Origin: Streptomyces sp. man185
GTDB lineage: Bacteria > Actinomycetota > Actinomycetes > Streptomycetales > Streptomycetaceae
Length of the DNA stretch: 42,946 bases
Assembly: GCA_002551355.1 (NCBI GenBank)
Contig: NTHE01000041.1
Coordinates: 29,563 to 72,508 of the forward strand
Direction: 5' to 3'
Positions 1 to 6,753 of this stretch are shown here, in pieces. The first letter of the stretch is position 1. Every line of letters starts with the position of its first letter. A program made the translations under genes and the position numbers. The notes under the pieces were generated by a model. The model was not told the DNA's origin. It searched no databases and saw only the letters and a program-made list of their open reading frames with translations.

Positions 1-231
1 ACCGCGAAGTACGGCAAGAAGATCGAGGTCGACGACCCGTGGGGTTACGGCCGTTCGCTGGAGTGGGCGACCTCCTGCCCGCCGCCGCGGCACAACTTCG
101 TCACCCTGCCGCGGATCCGTTCCGAATCCCCGGCGTTCGACCTGCACCACCCGGCGGTCCGATCCGTGGAGGAGAGCACCAACCGTCCCGACAAGTCCAA
201 GATCGTCGCCCCGGGGGACCGGCACGAGTGA
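1..231 (+). CDS. ctaD: Cytochrome c oxidase subunit I, C-terminal fragment
   Basis: The window opens inside this gene; only the last 76 residues are present. They include DDPWGYGRSLEWATSCPPP and a final LPRIRSESPAFDLHHP-type block, which is the conserved cytosolic C-terminus of actinobacterial heme-copper oxidase subunit I. The protein is the catalytic membrane subunit of the aa3 oxidase, reducing O2 to water and pumping protons; the haem and copper ligands lie upstream, outside the window. The next gene is a small membrane protein, not the subunit IV gene ctaF that usually follows ctaD in the main Streptomyces cytochrome oxidase cluster. This may therefore be a second ctaD copy, which is an inference from gene order only. 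Confidence 0.93.
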   Translation, partial: TAKYGKKIEVDDPWGYGRSLEWATSCPPPRHNFVTLPRIRSESPAFDLHHPAVRSVEESTNRPDKSKIVAPGDRHE

Positions 232-272
232 GGCCGGCCCCGGTTCTGACGACGCGACGGAGAGGAGAACGG

Positions 273-614
273 GTGAAACCCGACAAGGACAGCGCCCGTG
301 GCCTGGCGCAGCTGGAGGGCTTTCTGCTGTGGAACGCCGAGGTCGAACGGGCGCGACGGCAGGCACGCCGCTTCACCGACCAGTTGCCCTGGCTGACCAC
401 GGCGCAGCGTGAGGACGTCGAGCGGGTGTTCATCGCCGAACGCGTCGCCGCTTCCCGGGAGTCACTCACCCGCATCCGCGACCGCGCGGATGAACTGCGC
501 GAGGAGTACACCGGGCGCTACGCCCGGCTCCGGGCCCGTTGCGTCGCCGTCTCGGTGGGTGCGGTGGGCGCGGCGAGCTGCCTCGGCACGGCGCTGACGC
601 TCGTCCTGCGCTGA
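273..614 (+). CDS. Small membrane-anchored hypothetical protein downstream of ctaD
   Basis: A 113-residue protein with a GTG start, preceded by GAGAGGAGAAC at good spacing; this start is preferred over upstream in-frame codons that lie inside ctaD. Residues 1-85 are charged and helical, rich in Arg and Glu (for example WNAEVERARRQARRF), consistent with a cytoplasmic coiled helix. Residues 90-110 form one hydrophobic segment (VSVGAVGAASCLGTALTLVL) at the very C-terminus, suggesting a tail-anchored membrane protein. It begins 41 bp after ctaD on the same strand and is probably cotranscribed, so an accessory role near the oxidase is possible but unproven. I do not recognise the family. Confidence 0.75.
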   Translation: MKPDKDSARGLAQLEGFLLWNAEVERARRQARRFTDQLPWLTTAQREDVERVFIAERVAASRESLTRIRDRADELREEYTGRYARLRARCVAVSVGAVGAASCLGTALTLVLR

Positions 615-620
615 CCCCGA

Positions 621-660
621 TGCGCTCCGGTGCAGCCGGTGACCGGCCGTCCGGAGCGCA
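621..660. terminator. Nested hairpin between convergent genes
   Basis: TGCGCTCCGG (621-630) is a perfect inverted repeat of CCGGAGCGCA (651-660). A second stem, GCCGG/CCGGC, sits in the loop (635-639 and 643-647). It lies just after the plus-strand gene ending at 614 and before the end of the minus-strand VOC gene at 716, as expected of a bidirectional terminator. There is no T-tract, which is common in Streptomyces. Confidence 0.6.
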
Positions 661-715
661 CCGGTGACCGGCCGCACCGGACGAGCCCGCAGCGCAGGAG
701 CGGAGCCGGAACGAA

Positions 716-1093
716 TCAGTGCCGTACCAGGCAGAAGGGGTGCCCGGCCGGATCGGCGTACACGCGCCAGCTCCGCCCACCGTCCCCGGCGTCGAGCAGG
801 GACGCCCCGCACTCCAGCACCTCCTCGTGCGCCCGTTCCTGGTCAAAGACGCCGAAGTCCAGGTGGAACTGCTGGGGCGGGTCCTGGTCGGGCCAGCGAG
901 GCGGCCGGTGGCCGTCCACCCGCTGGAAGGCGAGGACGAGTCCACCGGGGGCATGCAGTGTGGACCAGTCCGCCCCGCACTCCCACCGCCGGTCGGGGCG
1001 GTCGACCTCGCCGCCGAGCAACGACGCGTAGAAACCGGCCAGTTCCCCCGGGTCCGAGCAGTCCAGGACCACGCACTCCAGTTCAGCGATCAT
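716..1093 (-). CDS. VOC family (glyoxalase-like) protein
   Basis: A 125-residue protein with the vicinal oxygen chelate fold pattern. It starts MIAELECVVLDCSDPGELA, followed by FYASLLGGEV, a central HLDFGVFD strand and a C-terminal WRVYADPAGHPFCLV block, the two-repeat layout of glyoxalase/bleomycin-resistance-like proteins. Candidate metal-side residues are the His in HLDFG and the His of GHPFCL. Streptomyces carry dozens of such proteins. Substrates range from methylglyoxal adducts to aromatic diols and bound antibiotics, so no reaction can be assigned. The gene converges on the ctaD-linked gene and stands alone. Confidence 0.85.
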   Translation of the reverse strand: MIAELECVVLDCSDPGELAGFYASLLGGEVDRPDRRWECGADWSTLHAPGGLVLAFQRVDGHRPPRWPDQDPPQQFHLDFGVFDQERAHEEVLECGASLLDAGDGGRSWRVYADPAGHPFCLVRH

Positions 1094-1123
1094 GACCGCA
1101 TCGTAGGCGTGCGCCGCGCGGCT

Positions 1124-2728
1124 TCAGCGGGCGCCGAACACCTGCGTCCACACCGGACCGCCGCCGGAGTCCTGCTTCCCCATACCGATCTCCTTGAACG
1201 AGCAGTTGAGGATGTTCGCACGGTGCCCCGGACTGTCCATCCAGGACTGCATCACGTCGGCCGGCGTCCGCTGGCCCTTGGCGATGTTCTCGCCGTAGGT
1301 GGACCACCGGTATCCGGCGGCGGTGATCCGGTCGCCCGGGTCCCTGCCGTCCTGCGAAGTGTGCGAGAAGTAGTCCTGGGCCGCCATGTCGGCGGAGTGC
1401 CGCTGTGCGGCCGTGTTCAGCAGGTCGTTGACGGACACCGGACCGCAGCCCTCCTTCGCCCGCTCCGCGTTCACCAGCTCGGCGATCTGCCCGGCCATGC
1501 CGGACGGGGCGGGCGGCGCGGGGGCGGGCGGGTCCGGCTTCGGAACCGGGGCGGCGGAGCTCGGAGCGGGCGGCGGCGTCGTGCTCTTCTTCGGCTTCGG
1601 CTTCGGCTTGGGCTTGCGCGAGGGGCTCGGTGACGCGGAGGCGCTGGGCGAGTCGGACGCCGAGGGGGAGGGGGAGGACGTCGGCGCGGCCGACGTGGGC
1701 GCCTCCGTCCGGGGGGCCGGAGCGTCGGCTGTGACGGTCGTCGCCTCCCGCTCGTCGCCCTCGGTGTAGAGGTGCACCGCCGCGCCGCCCGTACCCAGCG
1801 CCGCGACCGCTACCACGGCGGCGACGGCCGAGTTACGACGGCGCCGCCGGGCCTGCACCCGTCTGCGCTCGGCGCGCCCCGCCCCGGAGCTGTCGGCGCC
1901 CGGAGCGGGCGCCTGGAGGTGCGCCGCCGTGGCGAGCAGCTCGGGAGCTGCCCCCGCCCCCGCAGCCGCGGCCACCGGAACGAGCGCGAGACCCACCAGC
2001 AGCCCCTCGGCGGGCACCAGCCCCGAGCCGTGACCGGAGCACACCGTGCACTCGCGGGCATGGCGAGCCAGCCGTTTGCGCCACAGGGCGGAGGGGACGC
2101 CGTCCCAGCCGGCGGCGATGTCCTCCAGCAGCACGCACGGCGGTTCCGCCGCCAGCGCGCCCACCACGACCCTCGCCGCCTCCAGCTGGGCCTTCATCCG
2201 CTGCACCCGTACGGCGGTGTGCTGCGGGGAGAGTTCGAGAGCGGCGGCGACCTCGCCCCGGGACAGATGCCCGGCGGTCTCCAGCCACCACAGCGACAAC
2301 AGGGCGCGGTCGTCCTCGTCCAGCCAGCGCGTCGCCTCCGCCACCTGCCGCCGCTGGCCGGTCAGGCCGAGTTCCAGGATCGTCACCTCGACGAAGTCCG
2401 CGCGGGGATCCGGCAGGTCGTACGCGGCGTCCAGCCGGTCCGCCGGTATCGCACCCGACTGCCTATCGCGCCAGTGCGTGCGTATCTCGTTCATGGCTAT
2501 CGCCACCAGCCAGGAACGGAAACGTTCCGGGTCGCGCAGCTCGGGCAGGCCCCGGAGCATCCGCAGCACCGTCTCCTGCACCACGTCGTCCACGTCCGCA
2601 TGACCGTCCAGCGCGCGTCCGACCACGTTGTACAGCAGCGGCAGGTACGCCGAGACGAGCTGGTCCTTGGCCTGCTGGTCGCCGCCCTGCGCCGCCGAGA
2701 TCAAGACCGACGGGTGATCCTTGCCCAT
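1124..2728 (-). CDS. ECF sigma factor fused to a membrane-spanning segment and extracellular CAP/SCP domain
   Basis: A 534-residue multidomain protein. Residues 24-90 are sigma region 2 (DVDDVVQETVLRMLRG, then FRSWLVAIAMNEIRTHW). Residues 137-185 are region 4 with its helix-turn-helix (GEVAAALELSPQHTAVRVQR). Next is an HxxxCxxC zinc motif (H223, C227, C230), as in zinc-binding anti-sigma domains, then a transmembrane helix around 300-320. A Pro/Ser/Thr/Lys linker (about 330-410) carries KPKPK repeats. Residues 412-534 are a CAP/SCP domain with H444, H456, E480, GENIA and SPGHRANIL. The ATG at 2728 is chosen because sigma homology begins just after it; longer in-frame starts add low-complexity sequence. 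The layout suggests a membrane-tethered sigma factor controlled by its own zinc-finger and exported domain (inference). Confidence 0.9.
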   Translation of the reverse strand: MGKDHPSVLISAAQGGDQQAKDQLVSAYLPLLYNVVGRALDGHADVDDVVQETVLRMLRGLPELRDPERFRSWLVAIAMNEIRTHWRDRQSGAIPADRLDAAYDLPDPRADFVEVTILELGLTGQRRQVAEATRWLDEDDRALLSLWWLETAGHLSRGEVAAALELSPQHTAVRVQRMKAQLEAARVVVGALAAEPPCVLLEDIAAGWDGVPSALWRKRLARHARECTVCSGHGSGLVPAEGLLVGLALVPVAAAAGAGAAPELLATAAHLQAPAPGADSSGAGRAERRRVQARRRRRNSAVAAVVAVAALGTGGAAVHLYTEGDEREATTVTADAPAPRTEAPTSAAPTSSPSPSASDSPSASASPSPSRKPKPKPKPKKSTTPPPAPSSAAPVPKPDPPAPAPPAPSGMAGQIAELVNAERAKEGCGPVSVNDLLNTAAQRHSADMAAQDYFSHTSQDGRDPGDRITAAGYRWSTYGENIAKGQRTPADVMQSWMDSPGHRANILNCSFKEIGMGKQDSGGGPVWTQVFGAR

Positions 2729-2900
2729 GCTGTGCTCACTCTTCCGGGGTCCGGTGCTGTCACTTCCCACACTCGGGAGAAGGGGTGCGGGCGGGATGAT
2801 AACAAGAATCCGGCGGGAAACCCCGGAAACCTTCACCGCGGCCCTCCGCCGCCGGGCCCGTCGGGCTCGCGGAGGCGCAGTGCGCGGGCCCGACGCACCG

Positions 2901-2952
2901 CGCGCACCGGTCCGTGTCACGGAAGCTGATCCGTGACACGGACCGGTGCGCG
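2901..2952. terminator. 23-bp perfect hairpin downstream of the antitoxin-like gene
   Basis: Positions 2901-2923 are a perfect inverted repeat of 2930-2952, with the 6-base loop AGCTGA. It lies 37 bases beyond the stop of the minus-strand small gene ending at 2990 and about 170 bases upstream of the sigma factor start. A strong intrinsic terminator separating the two is most likely. Its length and perfection also allow an operator for the sigma gene. Confidence 0.6.
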
Positions 2953-2989
2953 GGACGGGCGGCGTCCACCCGGTCATGGGCGGGGCGGC

Positions 2990-3184
2990 TCAGGCGCGGG
3001 GCGGCCCGTCCTGGTCGCGGTCCGTGCCCAGCTGCTGCTTGAGCTTGTCCTGGCCGGTGTCGACGTGGCCCTTGTACTTGCCCTGCGTACGGTCGTCGAC
3101 CATGTCGCCGGCCTTGTCGACGCCCTTGCCGGCCTGGTCCTCGTGGCCCTTGAGCATCTTCTTGATCTTGTCCATTGCGGACAT
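2990..3184 (-). CDS. Small antitoxin-like protein (MT0933 family type)
   Basis: A 64-residue, highly charged, Lys/Asp/Gly-rich protein: MSAMDKIKKMLKGHEDQAGK, then a GVDKAGDMVDDRT block, GKYKGHVDTGQDKLKQQLG and an acidic tail. This is the pattern of the family annotated as antitoxin after M. tuberculosis MT0933. The ATG at 3184 has a clear GAGGAGG site 4-5 bases upstream; an earlier in-frame start would include that site. No toxin-like gene is adjacent, so the antitoxin label is only a family name here. Streptomyces usually carry several stand-alone copies, and a role as a small stress-associated, disordered protein is equally plausible. Confidence 0.8.
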   Translation of the reverse strand: MSAMDKIKKMLKGHEDQAGKGVDKAGDMVDDRTQGKYKGHVDTGQDKLKQQLGTDRDQDGPPRA

Positions 3185-3346
3185 GCGTCCTCCTCGTCGA
3201 CTCTGCGCCCCCACACGTCAAGGGTCACCGCACCAGGCCCTGCCCGCATCCGCGCCGGACGCCCGGGCGGACGGGCCGGGGAACGCCGGAAGTGTGAAGC
3301 CGCGCCGACTGGGCACATACCGTTTGACCAGGAGGAGGTGGTGGCA

Positions 3347-3445
3347 ATGGGCCGCATCCGAGTTGTCGTCCGGCGTCCCCCGCCCCCTTCGGGGCCGCCG
3401 CCGCTCGATCTGCGCACACCGTCCGGCCGCCCCCTGCCGTACTGA
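3347..3445 (+). CDS. Possible 32-residue proline/arginine-rich small protein
   Basis: A short open frame starting MGRIRVVVRRPPPPSGPPPL and ending RPLPY. It is supported mainly by a strong GGAGGAGG ribosome site 8-9 bases before the ATG. It lies in the divergent region between the antitoxin-like gene and the convergent MASE1 gene. The sequence is basic and proline-rich with no predicted fold. There is no homology evidence, so it may be spurious; conservation of the frame in related genomes would decide. Confidence 0.35.
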   Translation: MGRIRVVVRRPPPPSGPPPLDLRTPSGRPLPY

Positions 3446-3516
3446 CCGTCGGCACCACGCCCTTTCGAGGCGCCGGTACGTCCGTAAGAGTCGCCGGTGA
3501 TCTGCGTCCGTACGGG

Positions 3517-4551
3517 TTACCGGTGATCCGGATGGGGGCCGCCGTCGAGCGGGTTGTGCCGCCGCGTTCTGTCCTCGTACCGTGCCGCGGTCGGCCCCGA
3601 CAACGGCGCGAGCTGCTCCACCAGGGCCTCCAGCTCCTCGACGGCGTATTCCGTCTCACGGCGGATGTTCTTGTGCTCCGCGACGATGGCCCCGAGCAGC
3701 AGCGCGGTGAGCGCGACGCATCCGTTGAGCAGCGAGAGATTGGCCATGATCTCCATCAGGCTGTGCCCCGAGAACGGCCCCAGTGCGTCCGTACCGGCGA
3801 GGATGGCGAGCACCGAGACGACCAGGGCGCACGGCGCGCTGCCCGGCAGCTGGAAGCGCAGGGCCGACCAGATGATCACCGGGAACACCAGGTAGATCAT
3901 CGACAGCGAGCTGCGAGTGGCGAGCAGCGACGTCACGACCACGACGACCGCGAGGAGCGATGCCTCCAGCCACCGGTCGCTCGGGCGGGGCCACCGCACC
4001 CCGCGCAGGACCAGCAGGAACGGGGTGACCACGAGGACGCCCATCGCGTCACCCGCCCACCAGGACGCCCAGACCAGCCAGAACCGTCCCGGTGGCACCT
4101 TGCCGTCGAGCAGCAGAGTGAAGCTCCCGATGGTGGCGCTGATCAGCATTCCCGCGAACGCGCCGATGAAGACCAGGCAGACCCCGTCCCGCAGCCGGGC
4201 CAGCTCATTGCGGAATCCGACCCTCCGCAACAGGGCGTACGCGGCGAGCGGGGCGACCGTGTTGCCCAGCATGATGGCCAGCCGGCTCACCGTGAACGCG
4301 TCGCCGATCTCCGAGACCGTGACCAGCGTGCCCAGCGCGATGCCCGGCCAGACGCGGACGCCCAGGCACAGCAACGAGGCCAGCGCGATGCCGGTGGGGG
4401 GCCAGAGCGGAGTGACGACCGCGCCGTCCACGACCACCTGGCGCATCAGCCCGAGCCGGCCCGACAGGTAGTAGGCGCCGGCCACGCCCAGGATCTGCGC
4501 CACGTGCGCGGCTCGACGTCTGGCTTCCTTGCTGCGGATCACACCACTCAT
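3517..4551 (-). CDS. MASE1-domain integral membrane protein
   Basis: About 344 residues. Residues 20-305 form roughly eight hydrophobic helices in MASE1 order, including the diagnostic VTPLWPPTGIALASL motif after the first helix and a later WASWWAGDAMGVLVVTPFLL motif. After the last helix there is a short cytoplasmic helix (HKNIRRETEYAVEELEALVEQL) and a basic tail. MASE1 is a ligand-sensing membrane domain usually fused to an output domain. Here there is none, but a PP2C phosphatase is encoded immediately upstream. The ATG at 4551 is used because it directly precedes the conserved part; a GTG at 4587 is in frame, and neither has a strong ribosome site. Confidence 0.85.
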   Translation of the reverse strand: MSGVIRSKEARRRAAHVAQILGVAGAYYLSGRLGLMRQVVVDGAVVTPLWPPTGIALASLLCLGVRVWPGIALGTLVTVSEIGDAFTVSRLAIMLGNTVAPLAAYALLRRVGFRNELARLRDGVCLVFIGAFAGMLISATIGSFTLLLDGKVPPGRFWLVWASWWAGDAMGVLVVTPFLLVLRGVRWPRPSDRWLEASLLAVVVVVTSLLATRSSLSMIYLVFPVIIWSALRFQLPGSAPCALVVSVLAILAGTDALGPFSGHSLMEIMANLSLLNGCVALTALLLGAIVAEHKNIRRETEYAVEELEALVEQLAPLSGPTAARYEDRTRRHNPLDGGPHPDHR

Positions 4552-4605
4552 CAGACACCGACCGCCGCGGGAGTCGGCAGGTGACACGCGCGGTACGGCC
4601 CGGCG

Positions 4606-5439
4606 TCACCGCGGTCCGCGGCGGGCGGCGGCGTGGCGCAGGATCAGTACGGCGGCGTCGTCCTCATGCCCCGTCAGTTCCGCCGCGCCCAGGACTTCGT
4701 CGGCCAGTTGCGCCGCGCTCGCCCCGGCGTGCGCGGCGACCAGCTGCCTGACCCGCTCCAGGCCGTCCTCGATCAGCAGCGACGGTCCCTCGACGACACC
4801 GTCGGTGAGCAGCACGATCGCCCCGTCGGAGTCCAGGGTGCGCCGGGTGACCGGATAGCCCTCGCCGGGCTCGATGCCCAGCGGCAGGCCGCCCGGGTCC
4901 TCCGTGACGCCGGACCTGCCCTCCGTGGTGGCCCACACGCACGCCACGTGCCCGGCCCGCGCGCTGTGCAGCTCCCAGGTAGCCGGGTCCAGCCGCATGA
5001 ACGTACAGGTCGCGAAGAGTCCCGAGTCCACGGACAGCAGCAGATCGTTCGTCCGACCCAGGACCTCGCCCGGATCGGACGCCGTACCCGCGATGGCCCG
5101 CATCGCGATGCGGACCTGCCCCATGAAGGCGGCCGCCTCGACGTCATGACCCTGTACGTCGCCGATGGCGAAGCCGAGGGCCCCGTCCGCGAGCGTGAAT
5201 CCGTCGTACCAGTCTCCGCCGATGTCCAGACCGTGGCGGGCGGGCGCGTAGCGGGCCGCGGACTGGAGACCCGGGAGCGTCGGCAGGGTCGCCGGAAGCA
5301 TGTCGCGCTGCAGTGCCTGCGCCAGTTCCACCCTGGCCTGGTGGAACTCCACTTCGCGCCGAGCGCGCGCAGTGAGGTCCTGCAAGGTGCTGAGCAGGTC
5401 TTCGGCGCTAGCTGAGCGGGGAGTCCGACGCCGGTTCAT
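4606..5439 (-). CDS. PP2C-family (SpoIIE-type) serine/threonine phosphatase
   Basis: A 277-residue cytoplasmic protein. Residues 13-48 form a helix (LLSTLQDLTARARREVEFHQ) leading into the usual LQRDMLP-LP-GL entry. The catalytic PPM domain has the metal-binding motifs GGDWYDG (D76, D79), GDVQGHD (D94), LLTDGVVEG and a terminal HEDDAAVLILR. It should dephosphorylate a phosphoserine/threonine substrate such as an anti-sigma antagonist. There is no sensory domain in the chain. The MASE1 gene follows within about 55 bp, so the two probably form one signalling unit that in other Streptomyces is often a single MASE1-PP2C polypeptide. The ATG has a GGAG about 8 bases upstream. Confidence 0.93.
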   Translation of the reverse strand: MNRRRTPRSASAEDLLSTLQDLTARARREVEFHQARVELAQALQRDMLPATLPTLPGLQSAARYAPARHGLDIGGDWYDGFTLADGALGFAIGDVQGHDVEAAAFMGQVRIAMRAIAGTASDPGEVLGRTNDLLLSVDSGLFATCTFMRLDPATWELHSARAGHVACVWATTEGRSGVTEDPGGLPLGIEPGEGYPVTRRTLDSDGAIVLLTDGVVEGPSLLIEDGLERVRQLVAAHAGASAAQLADEVLGAAELTGHEDDAAVLILRHAAARRGPR

Positions 5440-5486
5440 GTGCCGCTCCGCGGTACGTTAAGTCCCTGAATCATATGGCGGGCGCC

Positions 5487-5564
5487 CCTGAGCGGCGACT
5501 GCGGCGGCCGCTGCGGCCACCCGGCCGTCGGGTCGTCGCTCGGGATGGCCGGGCGCCGCTCAGG
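5487..5564. repeat. Long-armed inverted repeat at the end of the DinB gene
   Basis: CCTGAGCGGCG (5487-5497) matches CGCCGCTCAGG (5554-5564) as an 11-bp perfect inverted repeat. The roughly 56 bases between can fold further around the GCGGCCGC segment. The right arm overlaps the stop codon of the minus-strand DinB gene, so the structure may end that transcript before the PP2C gene on the same strand. Confidence 0.4.
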
Positions 5565-6180
5565 ACGGTCGGGCGCGGTACAGATCGCGGAGCAGGGCGA
5601 TCTCGGCGCCGTGGTGCAGCACTTCCTGGTTCACCCACCAGACGATGTCGACAAAGAGATCCTCGGCGTCGCTGCCGTTCGGATAGGTGCTGTACCCGAC
5701 GGTGTCCAGGGCCGCGTCATCGGCGCTGAGCAGGGCCTCGCGCCAGGCGGCGGACGCGGTCTCCAGCGCGGCCACCGCCCCGGCGGCGTCCCCCGGAGTG
5801 CGGTGGCCGTCGCGCGTGAGCGTCCTGCTGCCGTGGGTGTGATCGGCGCGGAGGGCGAGCATCTCGGTGAGATGGCTCAGGCGCCACGCGATGGTGGTGA
5901 ACGGCGGGGGGAACGGATGCGGGGAGTCTGCCGAGTCCCGCCCCCAGTCCCCGGTCCCGGCCAGAGCGGTCGCCCGCGCCCCGGGCCCGTCGCCGCGACG
6001 GCGGACGGACCAGCAGTCGGCCACGGGTTCCCAGAGGTACTCCTCGTCGCCGAGCGGGGGGACGCCGATGTCGACGCCGTTGCCGCTGTCCATGGCGGGT
6101 CCGGCCAGGCGGGCGAGGAGCCGCTCGCAGGCGAAGTCGAACTGCTCCAGCAGCGGGATCAGGCGCGGTGGGAGGTGCAT
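5560..6180 (-). CDS. DinB-superfamily protein
   Basis: A 206-residue protein. The N-terminal helix (PPRLIPLLEQFDFACERLLARL) and SWSV-like DCWSVRRR are followed by TTIAWRLSHLTEMLALRADH and a C-terminal DLFVDIVWWVNQEVLHHGAEI. The spaced His residues (HLTEM, and HHGAE near the end) are the metal-ligand pattern of the DinB/YfiT four-helix bundle. Enzymes of this superfamily act as thiol-dependent transferases using mycothiol or bacillithiol; the substrate here is unknown. The ATG at 6180 is the start that fits the family length, while further upstream the frame runs into a large palindrome. It diverges from the small gene at 6326. Confidence 0.82.
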   Translation of the reverse strand: MHLPPRLIPLLEQFDFACERLLARLAGPAMDSGNGVDIGVPPLGDEEYLWEPVADCWSVRRRGDGPGARATALAGTGDWGRDSADSPHPFPPPFTTIAWRLSHLTEMLALRADHTHGSRTLTRDGHRTPGDAAGAVAALETASAAWREALLSADDAALDTVGYSTYPNGSDAEDLFVDIVWWVNQEVLHHGAEIALLRDLYRARPS

Positions 6181-6222
6181 CGGTGGAGCGTGCCACAGCC
6201 GACGGGCGGGCGCGCGCCGATT

Positions 6223-6276
6223 TCCGGCCACCGCCCGATACCGGACCGGACGGTCCGGTATCGGGCGGTGGCCGGA
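6223..6276. promoter_or_regulatory. 54-bp near-perfect palindrome in a divergent promoter region
   Basis: The 26 bases at 6223-6248 are an exact inverted repeat of 6251-6276, with only GA between. The centre reads ACCGGACCGGACGGTCCGGT. It sits between the starts of two divergent genes (6180 minus, 6326 plus), where a terminator is not expected. A large operator for a dimeric repressor or a cruciform-forming element is more likely. No regulator gene is adjacent. Confidence 0.6.
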
Positions 6277-6325
6277 TGGACCCTCGTACCGAGCCGTTGT
6301 CAGTGCTCGGTGGGATGCTGCCCGC

Positions 6326-6595
6326 ATGGACGAGCTGATGAGGCAGCGACGGGTGTACGGCACCGACCACGACGACCCCCGCCCGGGACCGAGGCCGGGG
6401 CACGACTACCGCGAGCTGGTCGGCGGCCCGCTCGACGGGCTACTGCTCGACGTCACCGGCTGGGGCGATGCGGACCTGCGGGACGGCGTCGGGCTGGTCA
6501 CCGAGATCGGCGCCTACGGGCCCGGCGGCCGCGCCGAGTACGGACCGCGGTCGCCCGACAGCCACCAGTGGGACTGGCGTGGCGACGTGCGATGA
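6326..6595 (+). CDS. Conserved hypothetical small protein
   Basis: An 89-residue acidic, Gly/Asp-rich protein beginning MDELMRQRRVYGTDHDDPRP. It contains YRELVGGPLDGLLLDVTGW and a C-terminal block ending HQWDWRGD. The LVGGPLDG start of the ordered region resembles small Streptomyces proteins of unknown function. There are no membrane segments and no cysteines. The ATG at 6326 is the first start after the palindrome, but its ribosome site is weak. The gene lies alone between the palindrome and tRNA-Trp. Confidence 0.65.
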   Translation: MDELMRQRRVYGTDHDDPRPGPRPGHDYRELVGGPLDGLLLDVTGWGDADLRDGVGLVTEIGAYGPGGRAEYGPRSPDSHQWDWRGDVR

Positions 6596-6630
6596 CAGAG
6601 GCCGAGTGGTGGACCGGGGCCGGCCGGTGA

Positions 6631-6706
6631 TGGCAGGGGCGGCAGGAATCGAACCTGCGGCATACGGTTTTGGAGACCGCCGCTCTGGCCGCTGAGCTAC
6701 GCCCCT
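6631..6706 (-). tRNA. tRNA-Trp (CCA anticodon)
   Basis: Read on the minus strand, the cloverleaf is complete. The acceptor is AGGGGCG paired with CGCCCCT, the D-arm is GCTC/GAGC, the anticodon stem is GCGGT/ACCGT, and the loop CTCCAAA places CCA at the anticodon. The T-arm contains GGTTCGATTCC, followed by discriminator G and an encoded CCA (complement of 6631-6633). CCA decodes UGG tryptophan. No integrase or att-like duplication of the 3' end is visible nearby. Confidence 0.95.
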
Positions 6707-6753
6707 TGGTTACGGGTGAAGCCTGACAGGCCGCGATGATCGCGCCAACCGGT

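Noticed and set aside
2990..3184. A toxin-antitoxin module around the antitoxin-like gene
   Set aside because: No toxin-sized gene overlaps or adjoins it on the same strand, so only the family label remains.
6631..6706. tRNA-Trp as an integration site of a mobile element
   Set aside because: No integrase, no excisionase and no repeated tRNA end was seen on either side.
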